Origin: Aristolochia californica
Lineage: Eukaryota > Streptophyta > Magnoliopsida > Piperales > Aristolochiaceae
DNA: 64,000 nucleotides
Assembly: GCA_029961685.1 (NCBI GenBank)
Contig: JARWKL010000010.1
Span: forward strand, 28,862,111-28,926,110
Reading direction: 5' to 3'
Shown here: piece after piece, positions 11,922 to 24,221 of the stretch
How the letters are laid out: each line of letters starts with the position of its first letter
How positions within the stretch are numbered: position 1 is the first letter of the stretch
The notes under the pieces: generated by a model
The model's input: the letters and a program-made list of their open reading frames with translations, nothing else
Told to the model about the DNA's origin: nothing
Databases searched by the model: none
Program-made: the position numbers and the translations under genes

Positions 11922-14180
11922 TACGACACATGGTAGAGCAAAGTCTTCTCCCCTTAAGATCACGACATGTGGTAGGACCAAAATTCCTATCATGTGTTGG
12001 ATGATGTAGGCCATGTTATGCTATGTGGAGCTCTTGTTGGTGCCACATGTCATTCATGTACCAACCTCTTCGCTTGTATGGTGTCTAAGTGGCATCCAAG
12101 TGGCATTTTTGCTTAATTTGATTTTGGTGGTGGCTCGATACCATTGACATGATCTAGCTTTGATCTCGATAATTGATCCAGATATTGACCAAAATTTTAA
12201 TTTTGACAATTGAAAAAAAAATTTGATTATCCTTCCGTACTTAAACTGTTGAGACCTTCAATTTTGACCATCGGCTAACTGGTAACCAAGTTCCTTTAAT
12301 TTGGATCCTTGACTGAGATTGATAATCTAGACCATTGTTTTTAATTTTGGCGATCAAATTTCCATGTTTACATATATTATACATTAGAGAGGAAATTTAT
12401 AAAAGTGATATTTTAACTTTAGATTAGTTACATTTGCTCGCGTAAAAATAGGGAAGATTAAACTTTTTGAATGGAAATAAACATAATAACGATGAAACTA
12501 TCATTTAGAATCAAATGAAACTTCGTATTGTCCTTCTCTTTTACCTGTTTTATGGAGGGGTTTGCCCTTCTCTCTCCTTTCATCCCTAATATCTATAGAG
12601 AGAAGGGAGGGGCCACGAGAGATGAGCCCCTCCCTTTCCTAAAAGGTAAGTTGTTTTCTTTCTTTAGATATAAAATAACTTGTAAATGAATGGTATATTT
12701 ATCATTGAAAAATACATGAGATCAAGTGGTGAGACCATTTACTAGACCCATCTATTCGTCAAAACGAGTTAAAAGTCATAACCATGTTAGATTACACCAA
12801 ATCGATAAGAGTCCATCTAATCGAGTCAAACACTTTGAACTAGATCAACCACAATGAAATCAAAGTTAACTCATTAACTCATCTAAGTTGTGAGTCAACT
12901 TGGTGAGACATGGGACCATGGTGTATTGACCATTATGTGTTTATTTACTATTTCATTATTTACTTTCCAATAAAAGACATGAATTGGTGTTAAGAGCATA
13001 ATTGTGAAACATCAATTCTACCTTGGTTCATAGATATTTTATTTTTTAAAATTATACATTATATCACTATGAATGAATTTTGAAATGCAACAATCACCTT
13101 TTATATATTAGTATTTCCTTGATCCTGTAGTTCATATAATTATTCTATTCCTTTCAATTCATTTAATGTTTTACCATTAATTTATTTAATAAAATTAATT
13201 TTAAAAATAATTAATTTAATGCACCTATGTCAGTTCTTTTTCTTTTTCTTGTGGAGGGGGATTGCATGTTCCTTTTTTATAATTCAAAAAAATTATTGAT
13301 TTGAGACAACATTGCCTATACAAAAAAGCCAATGATGGAAAAACTAAGAAATTGTGTTCACATGAATTTATAGATGAAGGTCAAGAAGAATCAGGAGCAA
13401 AAATATATATAAATATTATTATATTTATATATAGTCATACATTAAAAAGTATTTTGTCATAACTCATTTATATTCATATTATTAATTTCAAGATAATACA
13501 ATTATTTAATATATAATATATAATAAATGGTAGTATTTTATTAGGTAGTGATATAGGCCAAGTTGTGGGAAAAAAAAAATAGAATGAAGCAAGAGCAGAA
13601 GACCAAGTTGGCCGTCTTCCTTCTTAAATTTAATAAAATAGTCTATTAAGTATTCTAGAGCTGACCTTCCCATTCCACAACAATGGTTTACTGGGCATAT
13701 TTGCATGATCTAAGAAGGAATTCTAATTTCAGATTTCTTCTCTGAGAATAAGAACTAAGTTAATTATGGTTTCACTGTTAAATTTGCAAAGCGATCAGAA
13801 GAATGTCCTTATCTTTTTGCTCTGTCTATCGTGAACATCGTTATCGATGATCTTCTGATCACATTAAGGTTGGAATGATGTAACTTTGTCAAAATTTCGT
13901 TAAGTAAATCAATGCTAAATTCAACGAACAGGCCAACGCTACGGCATCTAATTCAGTGGCAAAGCGTATTGTTTAGAAGAAATCAGACAGTCTTCTTGTC
14001 TTTTCCCTTGAAAGCTTGCTTCCATTGCAAATATTGCTGACAGTTAACAATGAAATATACTTCTAATCGGTTTCACATTAACTACAAGGATTTCCTTATA
14101 CACTATCATAGTGTTGTTACAAAGACAAGCTTTTCTCCCATTACGAAATAAACCAGATGGAGACAGATAAGTTTTTCACA
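11922..14180. other. Apparently non-coding intergenic DNA
   Basis: No gene recognised. Contains a short perfect-looking foldback (12536-12652, listed separately) and AT-rich tracts around 13000-13560. The open frames here are short and lack family motifs. Confidence 0.5.
12536..12652. repeat. Foldback with two nested stems
   Basis: The outer arms (cttttacctgttttatggagggg and gagcccctccctttcctaaaaggtaag) pair imperfectly. An inner pair (gcccttctctct with agagagaagggag) pairs almost perfectly, leaving a loop of about 20 bases. It could be a small MITE or a transcribed hairpin; nothing more can be said from sequence alone. Confidence 0.55.
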
Positions 14181-14183
14181 TTG

Positions 14184-14585
14184 TAAGGGTTTGTTTGGAA
14201 CCCCTTGAAAAGAAAATGAGAAATTAACCATTATTAATCCCAAGAAAAGTTAGTAAAAATGAGATAATGATCAAATTCATGTATTAAATGCTGTTAAAAT
14301 TAGGGAGGCAAAGAGTTATGATATCTCATTCTGTATTTTTAGGTTTTGTTTGGAACCCCATAGAAAAGGAAAGAAATGAAAAGAAAAAATCCCAAAAATA
14401 GTTAGTGAAACTGAGATAATGATTAGATTCTCCTTTTCACTAACTATTTTTGGGAATAATAATGATCAAATTCTCATTTTTGTTTTTTTTTTCCACAGGG
14501 TTCTAAACAAACCCTAAAAGTACAGACCGAGAGATCATAACTCGTTGCCTCCCTAATTTCATCTGCATTTTAATACATAGTAGCC
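14184..14585. mobile_element. Compound MITE-like foldback with GGGTTTGTTTGGAACCC ends
   Basis: A copy of the terminal sequence gggtttgtttggaacccc stands at 14187. A second, ggttttgtttggaacccc, starts at 14342 and pairs with ggttctaaacaaaccc ending at 14516. The hairpin centre is near 14428, with the palindrome cccaaaaatagttagtga / tcactaactatttttggg. The symmetry extends outward: ttagggaggcaaagagttatg (14298) pairs with cataactcgttgcctccctaa (about 14535-14562) and on to 'cattttaatacat'. It therefore looks like a foldback of about 310 bp (14275-14585) containing or abutting a smaller MITE. No coding sequence. Confidence 0.7.
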
Positions 14586-16985
14586 AGTTAACACTTGACA
14601 TTATATTAAATGTTTCAGATTACAACCTTTGCTTAATCTACAATTATAATTTGTCTCATTCTATGTCTCTTTTATAGTGTCAGCTAATTGCAGCAAATCA
14701 TGTGTTGGGAGTTACCTGCCTCCAGGCATCAAATGTAATGTTTGAATTGATGGGTACTAGTTTAGTTAAAATAATGTGTGGGAGTCAAAGTAGGCCAAGG
14801 TAAAGGAGGGTATTACAGAAAAAAATGATGTTAGTGATGAAGGCCCTTTCCTCATACATTATCCTGAAGTCTTCATTGATGAACAGTGACCCCAATAGAT
14901 TTGTATTATATGTTGTTGAGTAGCCCAGTGTCATATCAAAACTATTATTCTTCTCTGTGTCCTTCTCTAACGAATAAACATATCATATTTTCACAAATCA
15001 CTAGAAGATCTTCCATTTTCACCTGTTCTGGGCAATCAAGTAGAAAGATCAAACAAGTCCTGCCTTCATTTCAAAAGCAAGTGGGGGCAAGAAGACATTT
15101 TATGTGGAATATGAACAGAAAGGACAATATCACTTGTTTTCTTGTGATTAATAAAAACTGGTCTTTTATTCAAGCCTGGGTTTTGTAAACTTACAGAAGG
15201 TGTGGAGTCCTTCTCTTTTGTCTAATTCTTTCAAATCGATTGCTTGTGGATTTTGGCTACGGATGAAATAATGGTATCAATCCTCTGCTAGCAATTAGTT
15301 TAAGACTTGGAAGTAGTTTCTGAATCGTTTGCTTTAGTTTAAGGGACAGACTTGTTTTCCATGCATTTGGCCTATTGAGATTCCATGAAGAATGCTGTTT
15401 GTATAAAGACTAGGAATTCGAGCGCATATATAGTTCAAAGTCCTAATGAAACCAAAGAATCCTAACTAGACAAAAGGGTGAGGCTCTGGACCTAATCTTA
15501 TCCATTGAAGAGATGGGTCCGACATCCTTAGCTTGTCGGCAGCTCTGATCTAACTTAATTTAGTTTTTAAAATTAGGGTTTCATTAGATTTTCATGACTT
15601 TCAGGTCAAGGTCCCCATGCTTATGATTTGTTAAACTGAAAAATTCCCTATAGGAAATCAATCAAAGACTCTGGGTTTAAAGGCCTAGTATTTTTTTTAT
15701 GAATAGTCCCACATGGATTGGGAATACAAATATCTTGCGTTTATTAGTTGATCCCAACTTTACAGTTTTGATTTGGATATATTAGGCTGTGTGGACTAAG
15801 TTGATCGCTAGTTTAACCGACTTGAAGGGGCACATGAGTGCTTGACATAGGAGAGGGGGCTTCTCCCCTTCTCGTGTCCAACATGTGACAGCCGTTGATC
15901 ATAATCAAATGGTTGAGATAACGTTTCTCATGTTTTGCACTAAATGGTTTTTCGTATTGGATCAACCCTATCTATCTATATGTATAAATTTCAAATATTT
16001 TTGAGGTTATCAAAATCCTCCCTTGGGTTCACAAGGATATTCTCACTGAGGTCATGATTTGGAGGATGGGAGGGGACGTAGGGTTTTGTTGGAGATTGTC
16101 CTACAGTGGGGGATTTATGGTATCATTTAGTGGACACCATTTTGCCAATGGCCACAAGCAATTAGAATGATTCAGTTTAAAAGAGAATGCACATCTCGAA
16201 TGAACTGCATTAATTGACCCATCTTGAGAACATGGCTTAAGGTTTCTGCCTTATTTCCGAGGCAGACAAAAGACACGACTAATCAAGCTTGCCTTGGACA
16301 ACTGAAAACCATTTCTTTATTGAAGCTACGTGGTCACTGCAACAACTGAATGATTGAAGCGTTTATATATATACACGGTGATCTCTTCTGGTTGTGCAAA
16401 TCGTTCAGTGAATAAAACGACGCCAACCCTGCAACTATTTTAATCTAAGTTCGTCAATTAAATTAATGCCAGAGGTCTTGATCTCGTCCACGCGCATGGA
16501 CAGTTTCCACACTCAGGACCACCACTGCAACCAACTGTGGGCCACCACCGGTCTCCGACCATCTTAGCCTTCCAGTCCTTTCCGTTCTGATTGGAGCAGT
16601 CCCACGTAACCACCTCCTGCGATGGTCCTGTCTAACAGAGAAGATGACTCAGGAAACCAAACTGCATTACGGCAAAGAACTGAGTAAATTACTTGGATTG
16701 TATATATAGATGAGCATGAACTAGGCAGTGACTTCAACTGGGATATTAGAAGCCAAGCAGCAGTTGAAGAAGAAGAAGAAGAACACATTGAACTGGACCT
16801 AGATATGACTGCTCTGATCCCTGAGTTTTCTTAGTGAACCTTCCATTTCCTCAAAACAATTGGGAGATAAACCCTGCAATGGTGATGCCAACTGGTCCAC
16901 TTCATTTGAGTGTTCTTATTGGTAAGGTTGTCATGTACCTCCAAGCACCTTCAGATGCATGGACTTTAGTTCCAGAAGCATACGG
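14586..16985. other. Intergenic DNA, no gene recognised
   Basis: Scattered open frames (for example 14886-15188 and 16564-16788) show no family motif and AT-biased composition. A GAA microsatellite lies at about 16767-16783. The last few hundred bases probably include distal promoter sequence of the zinc-finger gene. Confidence 0.5.
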
Positions 16986-16989
16986 CTAC

Positions 16990-17363
16990 ATGTACGTATA
17001 TATAATATAGTTATATAATGTATACAGCCTTTTGCATTGTATCCAATTTCTGACGAAATCCGATGTGCTCTTGATTATTTAATTTTATTTTATGAGGAGG
17101 TTGCTCACCTCTCTGAGTAGAAGAACTGTAGAGGGAGAAATCCCAGCTCAAACCAAAACTAGAAAAAAGCCAAACTCAAATGCCAACCTTCCAAATTCCA
17201 AAGGTAGCAGAGAGACTTTTCTCAGCAAGACGTTTCTCTCTCTACTAGATTCGCATGTAGCTTTCAGAGTCATCAACTTGTACACAGATGCTTTTCTTCA
17301 ACCTATATCCATCTTCCTCTCCTAACCTAAGACTCCTCTCATGAACTTGCATCTGTAGCCGAA
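16990..17363 (+). promoter_or_regulatory. Putative promoter and 5' leader with upstream ORFs
   Basis: TATA-rich sequence (tacgtatatataatatag, about 16992-17012) lies some 350 bp before the zinc-finger start codon. If transcription starts just downstream, the leader contains an upstream ATG at 17092 opening a 77-codon frame. It also contains a five-codon minimal ORF at 17341-17358 (Met-Asn-Leu-His-Leu-stop) that ends five bases before the main ATG. The transcription start is inferred, not seen. Confidence 0.4.
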
Positions 17364-18239
17364 ATGGAGCAAGCAAGGTATTGGATGTGGACTAGAAGAA
17401 AGCTCACCGGCGATTCTCATGTTCAAGCCCCCTTTGGTGATTCATGGGAAGAGCAGGCATTCGCGGAAGACTCAGCAGGTGCCTTGGGAGGCTGCATATG
17501 GCCTCCCAGGTCTTATTCTTGCAGCTTCTGCAGAAGAGAATTCAGGTCAGCTCAAGCCCTTGGTGGTCATATGAATGTTCATAGAAGAGATAGAGCGAGA
17601 CTCAAACAATCTCCTACTCCCCACAGAGAAAATCATCACCAGACCTCTTGCACTCCTTTGGGTCTTCAGTACTCGTCTCAGGTTTGCAACTTGACTTGTA
17701 ACAATCGACCTAATGCTAACCCTAATTCTCCTTCTAGGGTTTCAGCTCCGTCTACGCTCGAGAATTGTAGCGAGCAAACCCTGGTTTCTCCTTCTTATTC
17801 TTCTTCGATTGCTCAACAACCCCAAAAAGGGTCCCTTAGTTTCCCTTCGCCTTCACCGTCTACGAAGTTCTTCAGCATCTTAGATTCAAAGATTGAGAGC
17901 GAGATTTCGAGATTTAGAGAGACGGGTTCCCAAGTGCAAAGGAATTATGACAAGCCTGATGTGGCAGTGGATTCAGGAGATTTTGTTAGGCGCCGGAGCC
18001 ACCCTTCAGATGCTGGTGACGATGAAGAGGAAACAATTAGTAGCAAACGGCGGAGAGTAGATGTTTGTTTCTCTCCAATATTCAGCAAAGCCATTCCAAA
18101 CGAACGAAACGGGATTAGTTCATCTTTGCCTTTCTTCATCAAACCTGATATCCAACCTGAGGGAATTGGATTTGGCTCTAGCGCCATGGAGGACTTAGAT
18201 CTTGAGCTTAGGCTGGGAGATCGGCCGAAAGTCAAGTAA
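17364..18239 (+). CDS. SUPERMAN-like C2H2 zinc-finger transcriptional repressor (ZFP10 subgroup)
   Basis: The frame is an intronless 291-codon ORF. Residues about 47-73 hold a single plant C2H2 finger preceded by WPPRSY: Y-S-C-S-F-C ... with the diagnostic QALGGH core (about residue 63) and the [12 protein letters not shown] extension of the SUPERMAN family. The middle is Ser/Pro/Asn-rich. A basic SKRRR stretch near residue 228 may help nuclear import. The C terminus carries DLELRLGD, an EAR repression motif that recruits TOPLESS-type corepressors. The N terminus (MEQARYWMW...[10 protein letters not shown]) is shared with the ZFP10/ZFP11-like branch rather than SUPERMAN itself. Known relatives bind DNA and control flower, leaf or trichome development; the specific target here is unknown. 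The ATG at 17364 has a good context (gaaATGG) and the frame is undamaged. Confidence 0.95.
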   Translation: MEQARYWMWTRRKLTGDSHVQAPFGDSWEEQAFAEDSAGALGGCIWPPRSYSCSFCRREFRSAQALGGHMNVHRRDRARLKQSPTPHRENHHQTSCTPLGLQYSSQVCNLTCNNRPNANPNSPSRVSAPSTLENCSEQTLVSPSYSSSIAQQPQKGSLSFPSPSPSTKFFSILDSKIESEISRFRETGSQVQRNYDKPDVAVDSGDFVRRRSHPSDAGDDEEETISSKRRRVDVCFSPIFSKAIPNERNGISSSLPFFIKPDIQPEGIGFGSSAMEDLDLELRLGDRPKVK

Positions 18240-21170
18240 ATCTGCAGATACACAATGCTTGAGTGAACATACTTGTACTTTTTATTCATTTTGGTTCTTT
18301 CTTTCCTTTCACGGTTTTTATCATCTGGCAAATCCTCTTATCTTCTGAGATAGATTGTATGACTTTTTTTCTGTTTTCTTTGATTCCAATGATGAAACAA
18401 CGACAATATTGTTGACCACATAAAACAGTTGAAAGAACATCTTTCTGAAATGCTTGACTTAAATTTTTCTGTTCTTTTTTCTGCTACTCCTTGGCTCGTT
18501 TGTGTTGATCTCAAAGAAGTTTGGTGCTTATCAAGTGTCGTTTGATCTAAAATGGAAATAATGTTTGCATTTCTAACAAGTTCCATACTGTTTGACGATA
18601 ATCAACCAAGTGTCGTTGGCCAGACATAAATTTAGGCTCCTTCAAGAGAAAATTTTCAGTGTTTGAGATTTCAGACAGCTAAAAACTTGAAAGGATTCAG
18701 TAAGAAAGATGTTGGCTCCCGATCCAATGAAGTAGCTGGTGCCTGACACAGCAACAACTAAAAGTGATTGTATGCTGGAGGAAAAAACCTGAATTTTCGT
18801 GACTAAATGATTTGTCATCTTTATCATCGTCCTCATTGGAAATCAATAAGAGGTTAATACACTTAAGCCGATTCCAAGCCCAAGATTTTCCCTGCACTTA
18901 AAATGGTTTTCTTTCTGACAGTACTGGTGGGTAAGCGTTTAACGGTCTGCTTGGAGAGAATCAAGATTTTCACTAGATGACTATAAACCTGTACTTTTAT
19001 GGTGCAATAACTAATCTGCAGTCTTCAGTAGCTATAATCATCCATGGAAGCGTAAATTCAAGAGTATAAAGTTGGTGTAAATCTCAGGAACTTCCGGCTT
19101 CCTTGTCCTCGTTCATTTCATATGGTTCTTTGAAATGGTTTCAGGCAGAGGAGAGAGAGAGACAGAGAGAAGGATGGCCAGGAGAACGTGGCTTCGCTTC
19201 TGGGTTTATGTGAGAGGTAACACTGCATGGGAATGTGTTAAACCTTTACTGGTGACTGACATTACACCAGTGAGAACTAAATTAATGCATATGAACCTGT
19301 GGAGATGCTGTTAGATACACCACAACATGGATTCCCTTTTTCTTGTATTTTAGCCTTTCATCAGATCTGCAGCGCTGCAACTACTCCAATCCAATTCCGT
19401 CCCAGAGTCTTTTATACACCAAATCCAGCAGCTTTCCATTCTCTCTTTCACCATTCTCGCGCTTCAAAACCTCCAAACTCTCCACCAACTCTGGGAATCA
19501 TTTCATTTTACTATTATCCCGAAAGGCTTTTCTTTAACCCGGAGGGAATATTATTGCATCACAAGCATGATCTTTTTCCATAGCCCTTTTTGTCGCTTGC
19601 ACGGTACTTATTAACTCTCTGCCTCTTGAGAAACCCTAGATGCCTATCATAACCAAAAAAAGACCCACTGCGGATCTGTCTGACAAACTTTAAACCCTAA
19701 CCCTTGTTTGACTCTGCCCGAAATCTCGCAGGACATAAGGCGATCATTCAGTGCATGTTCTGTACAAGGGAAGCTGATGAAACATCGCTTTTGACTTAAA
19801 GGGGGGAATTTAAGACATATCCATTAAAGGCCTTTTGTGAAAGGGAGGTAACTGAAGATTGGTTTCATGATTTGGGTTCTTTTTGAGGAGGCTTCTATGT
19901 GGGATTTGGAAAGGAGTGAGTTCTAGATCAGTGTAAAGTACTGCAGGGAAAGTCTTAAGCCAGTAAGAGAGATAATTCGCGTTGGTTGGGACGAAGTTTC
20001 TATATCTGTGTAAAGCTAATTGGATGAGCATTTCTGTTTGTTTTTGTATTGATGCAACAGCTAGCGACTTTATGTCCTGAGAGAGATTTCTGTCGCAGAG
20101 ACAAAGCAGCACATGGGAGGTTTATGTCGTTTCTCTCTCAAAATTATAGAATTCAGCAAGGGAATGAGGACTTATTCCTTCAAGGGGTGGTGGCTTCCTT
20201 TGTTTTGGGTTTTCTGGGAGGCCGCGCAAGCAATAAATAATGGACGATCAGATTATCAGTGATCGCCACTCCTGTGTTTCGAAATCTTAGAGAAATGCTG
20301 CCAAGCAGTGAAAGCTTTTCCAATCTCAGTAGCGGACCCCCTTCTGTATCAGCCATGGTAGCTGTTGGGCTGGTAGACGATTTTGAGATCAGGCGGACCC
20401 CAGAGCTGGGACCTCCCCCCTCGTTCCGCATCTCTCTTTCAAGCATAAAAAAGAACATCAATCAGGCCGAAGCATGAGAATACAACGAACAATGAGCTGT
20501 ACATAGTACACAGAAGCCTAGAAAGTAGAGACTGAAACATACCACATTCAGAAGCTAAAAACTAAAATCTATTTAATGCACTGGACAGCATGTTAACGTT
20601 TGTCCGGTGCTACTTACATCCGAGGATGAAGCTTAGAAATGATCTGAACATATATCTGCTACAGAAACCAAACAAAAAACAAGGTGGAATTAATAGTGCT
20701 GGACGGCCACGGCCATACATTAGGAATTGAAAAATGAAGACTTCATCAGTCCACATGCAAGTTCTCTTGAGAAAATGATTGGATTTTCCGTTTAGAGATT
20801 CAACCTGTTAAAATATTACTCAATCAGACACTCACGCAGTACACCAACATTTGTCCTTCCACATGCATTTTCAGTATTAAACTCTCTTTTTAAAATCCAG
20901 AACAAACGTCAAAGTCTGAGTTGTACATGATTAACAAGGCCTCCGAAACTAGACCATGAAAGAAAAATAAAAGTAAAAATACAAGAGGCAACAAGCCAAT
21001 GGTCTCACTTAGTGTAACTGCCTAGAAATGGAATGGCTAATGTTTTACAATATGTAGGACAAAGGCCATATGATATTCTCTAATGTATGTTTAATACCAA
21101 ACAAGGAGAAAATATATATGAGTACTTGGCTAGATTCATAGGTCTTCTTCAATAATGGAAGTTAGCTTAG
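18240..21170. other. Intergenic region with possible transcribed unit, unassigned
   Basis: No recognised gene. Two things stand out. 19400-19720 has a promoter- or leader-like look: pyrimidine-rich sequence and 'aaaccctaga' / 'ttaaaccctaaccc' telo-box-like motifs near 19630 and 19690. Downstream, 20052-20237 encodes a 61-residue frame with a hydrophobic C-terminal segment (FLQGVVASFVLGFLGGR), and 20259-20477 holds a further Ser-rich frame. The opposite strand is also open at 19810-20112. None matches a family I know. A long non-coding RNA, a decayed gene or a small-protein gene are all possible. Confidence 0.35.
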
Positions 21171-21177
21171 CCTAACT

Positions 21178-23792
21178 CCACTGATGTCTCTGTCCAAGGC
21201 AAGCAAAAGGAAGCGTTAGCAACTGCTATTTATCTATCAAATATTAAGCCGTATCTCGAGGTTGCTAAAACTCAACTCCTTAGCTCCTCTGTTATTCCCA
21301 CCTTTATGATGTATGTGCCACATTACTCCGCATTTCAGACTCTTCTACCCCTTTGCCTACGAAAGTATCATTAGCAATGTAGTCAAGCAATAGGGGCACA
21401 TCCACCGATCGCAGTCGAGGCCGTGGAAGAAATTATAGAGGTTGAGGAAGAGGAGGAAGGATCGGTTCCTCCAGAACATATGGAAAGGAATGCTCCCACT
21501 GTTGGAGATATGGTCACACCATCGATCAGTGCTGAAAAAATCATGGCAAGCCAGAATGGGCCACGACTAATCAAGCCTCAGCTAGTGGAACAAAGGAAGA
21601 CAAGTCTGCTCAACTAACAGATAGAAAACCCATACCGATGATGAGTATGACTTATTTTAGAAAATGAAAACTCTGGTGGTCTCTCCTCCAAGTTCTTCCT
21701 CCAATGCTACTGGCACTACCGCTTTAGGTATGCTCTCTGCCACTTCCTCTTCTTCATCCTAGATAATTAATTCAGGGGCCTTCGAGCATCTCATAGGTAA
21801 CAAAGATTTACTCCACTTTGTCTCTCCTTGTCTCTCGGATAAATTTGTGACCATAGCTGATGGATCCTAGCCTAAAGTTCTCAGGAAAGGATTCACCTCT
21901 GTTATGCCATCGCTTCTGATCAGTTATCATTTTTCTTCCTACCTCTCCCTTGAAACTTTTATTTGTTAGCCATCTACTAAGCATTTCAATTGCTCCATCA
22001 CCTTCTCACCCACTTCCTATGTATTTCAGGATTTTACAACGAAGCAAGTGATTGGTGGAAGTCGTGAACAAGGGGAGCTCTACTACCTGGATGTGCTTCA
22101 AATACATGTTGTCTCAACCAAGCATACCGAGTCGAGTCTATGGCACAATTGGTTGGTACATTCCTCCACACAATCACTTCATCTTTTTTTTCCTACATTT
22201 CAAATATTTCAAATTTAAATTGTGAAGTATGTAAATTGAGCAAACACTAGAAGATCACATATTTTCCTCGACCTGGACTTAAAGGTGTTGCTCCTTTTTT
22301 GTTGATTCATACAGGTGTATGAGGACCTTGAGAGTATCAAACATTTCCCGAATAAAGTATTTTATTACCTTCATTGATGATTTTACTCGTACCACATGGA
22401 TATTTCTTTTTAAAGAGCGATCTAAAATTTCATCAATCTTTAAATCCATTCATGCTATGGTGGTCATTCAATTTGTCAGAAAATAAAAGTACTTCGGTAT
22501 GATAATGCCAAAGAACATCTCTCTACCGACCTTGACTTTTTTTTTCAAGAAAATGGCATTATCCATCAAACATCTTGCATCTACACCCCCTCACTAGAAC
22601 GATGTAATAGAATGGAAGAACCGTCATCTTCTAGAGGTAGCTCACGGCTTATTATATACCATGAAAGTATCATACTTCTATTGGCCACATGTCATCCTTA
22701 TTGCGTGTTTTCTTATAAATAGGCTACACTCTTCCATTCTCAGTCATAAATCCTCATATTCATTATTGTTTCCACATGGTAATCCTTTTTTCGCTTCCCT
22801 TGAAAGTTTTCGGGTGTACATGTTTTGCTCATGTTACCTCACCACAGTATAGTAAACTTGATTCGAAATCTATCAAGTGTATCTTCTTAGGATACTCTCT
22901 CACGCATAAGAGTTATGTTTGCTACAATCTTACTCTCGAAAGGTTACTTGTGTCTAGGGATGTGACCTTTTTCGAAGACTCTTCATACTACTCAGAAAAT
23001 GCCCCTCTAGGTCTCTCCTCTGTACAAGCCTCTCCTTGATCAGTTGTGCCCCGTGTTGTGAAAACTATTCAACCCCCTAAAGCATTTGCCGACACCACAC
23101 CTGCGGAGTTTGCAGATCCCATCGAGGTAAGTTCATCTCCTCCTATTCTTTTTTTACCACAATATGATACTCGGCCCATCACCTTAAGGAAAGAACCCAG
23201 AACTTACACTAGGCCCTCTACTTCTCACCCCATATCCAATTTTGTGTCTCACTATCGTTAATCTTCTTCATGTAGTCAATGTCTTGCATCTATCCTTCTC
23301 CACCTCTATCCCACAGTGCTATTAGGAGGCTCTGAGAAAGAAACTCATCGATTGTAAGTGGGTATATACGGTTAAACATAATTCACATGGGTCGGTTGCT
23401 CGCCTTAAGGCACGCCTCATTGCCAAAGGCTATACTCAATGCTATGGGATTGATTATGAAGAAAAAATTTCTCCAGTGGAAAAATCGAACCAGTACATAT
23501 CTTATTATCCCTTGCTAATAATTCTTCTTGGCCAATCTATCAGCTCCTCAATGGGGATATAAAAGAAAAAATTTATATGCAACAACCTCCTGGATTTGTG
23601 GTTGAGGGAGAGTCGATATGTCGATTGAATAAATCCCTCTATGATTTGAAATAGTCTCTTCATGCATGATTTGATAAATTTAGCCAAACATTGATATTGG
23701 CCGGATTTCACCGATGTTCCGTAGATCACTCTATGTTTCTTAAAGACACCCTTAATGGGAAAGTAATTTTGGCCATCTATGTTGATGATATT
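21178..23792 (+). pseudogene. Copia retrotransposon, 5' part (gag, protease, integrase, start of RT)
   Basis: Degenerate plus-strand polyprotein relics. Near 21180-21360 is a gag-like segment. The stretch 21400-21540 includes an Arg/Gly-rich run and the zinc-knuckle-like C-x2-C-x3-G-H-x4-C. 21660-22160 is protease-like, ending in a GAG-pre-integrase-like W-H-x-W. 22260-22900 covers the integrase core and its C-terminal segment (CFAHVTSPQYSKLDSKSIKCIFLGYS at 22807-22890 is typical). 23330-23792 is the start of the reverse transcriptase, reaching Tyr-Val-Asp-Asp. Many stops and frameshifts. The reading resumes at 26787 after the nested element. No 5' LTR is visible, so the 5' end is truncated. 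Confidence 0.82.
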
Positions 23793-24173
23793 TGTTGGAA
23801 GATGGGCCCAAGCTACACAACCATGGAAGGCTCACACATCCAAGTGTGTTGGAAGATGGGTTCAAGCCCATAAGATCAAGGAATGCCCACACATCCAAGT
23901 GATGTGGAAGATAGGCTCAAGGCCCATAGACCAAGGAGAAGGCCCACAGGTCCATATAGTGATGGCAAGATGGTAAATAAAGAGTCATATTATAGAGATG
24001 ACATTAATGTAATTAGTTTAAGTTCTAGGGGCATTATTGTATTGTTGTAGTTTTACCAATCTATAAATTGAACTTCAGGGGGAGGGTTATGACAACAATT
24101 CCATAACCGCTTCTTCCTCCTATTTTTCTCTCAATGGGTGTCTCTCTCTTTTTCTCCTTGAGCTAAATCCATG

Positions 24174-24221
24174 GAGTCTCTGAAAATCAACATGGTATCA
24201 GAGAATTGATTTTCAGGACTC
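24174..24221 (+). promoter_or_regulatory. Primer-binding site held in a hairpin loop
   Basis: The end of the 5' LTR (gagtctctgaaaatcaa, 24174-24190) is complementary, with one bulged T, to ttgattttcaggactc at 24206-24221. The loop is catggtatcagagaa, which contains the primer-binding site for initiator tRNA-Met. A matching hairpin is present in copy D (56239-56285, minus strand). Confidence 0.75.

Noticed and set aside
17945..18331. 128-codon minus-strand frame
   Set aside because: Antisense shadow of the zinc-finger gene.
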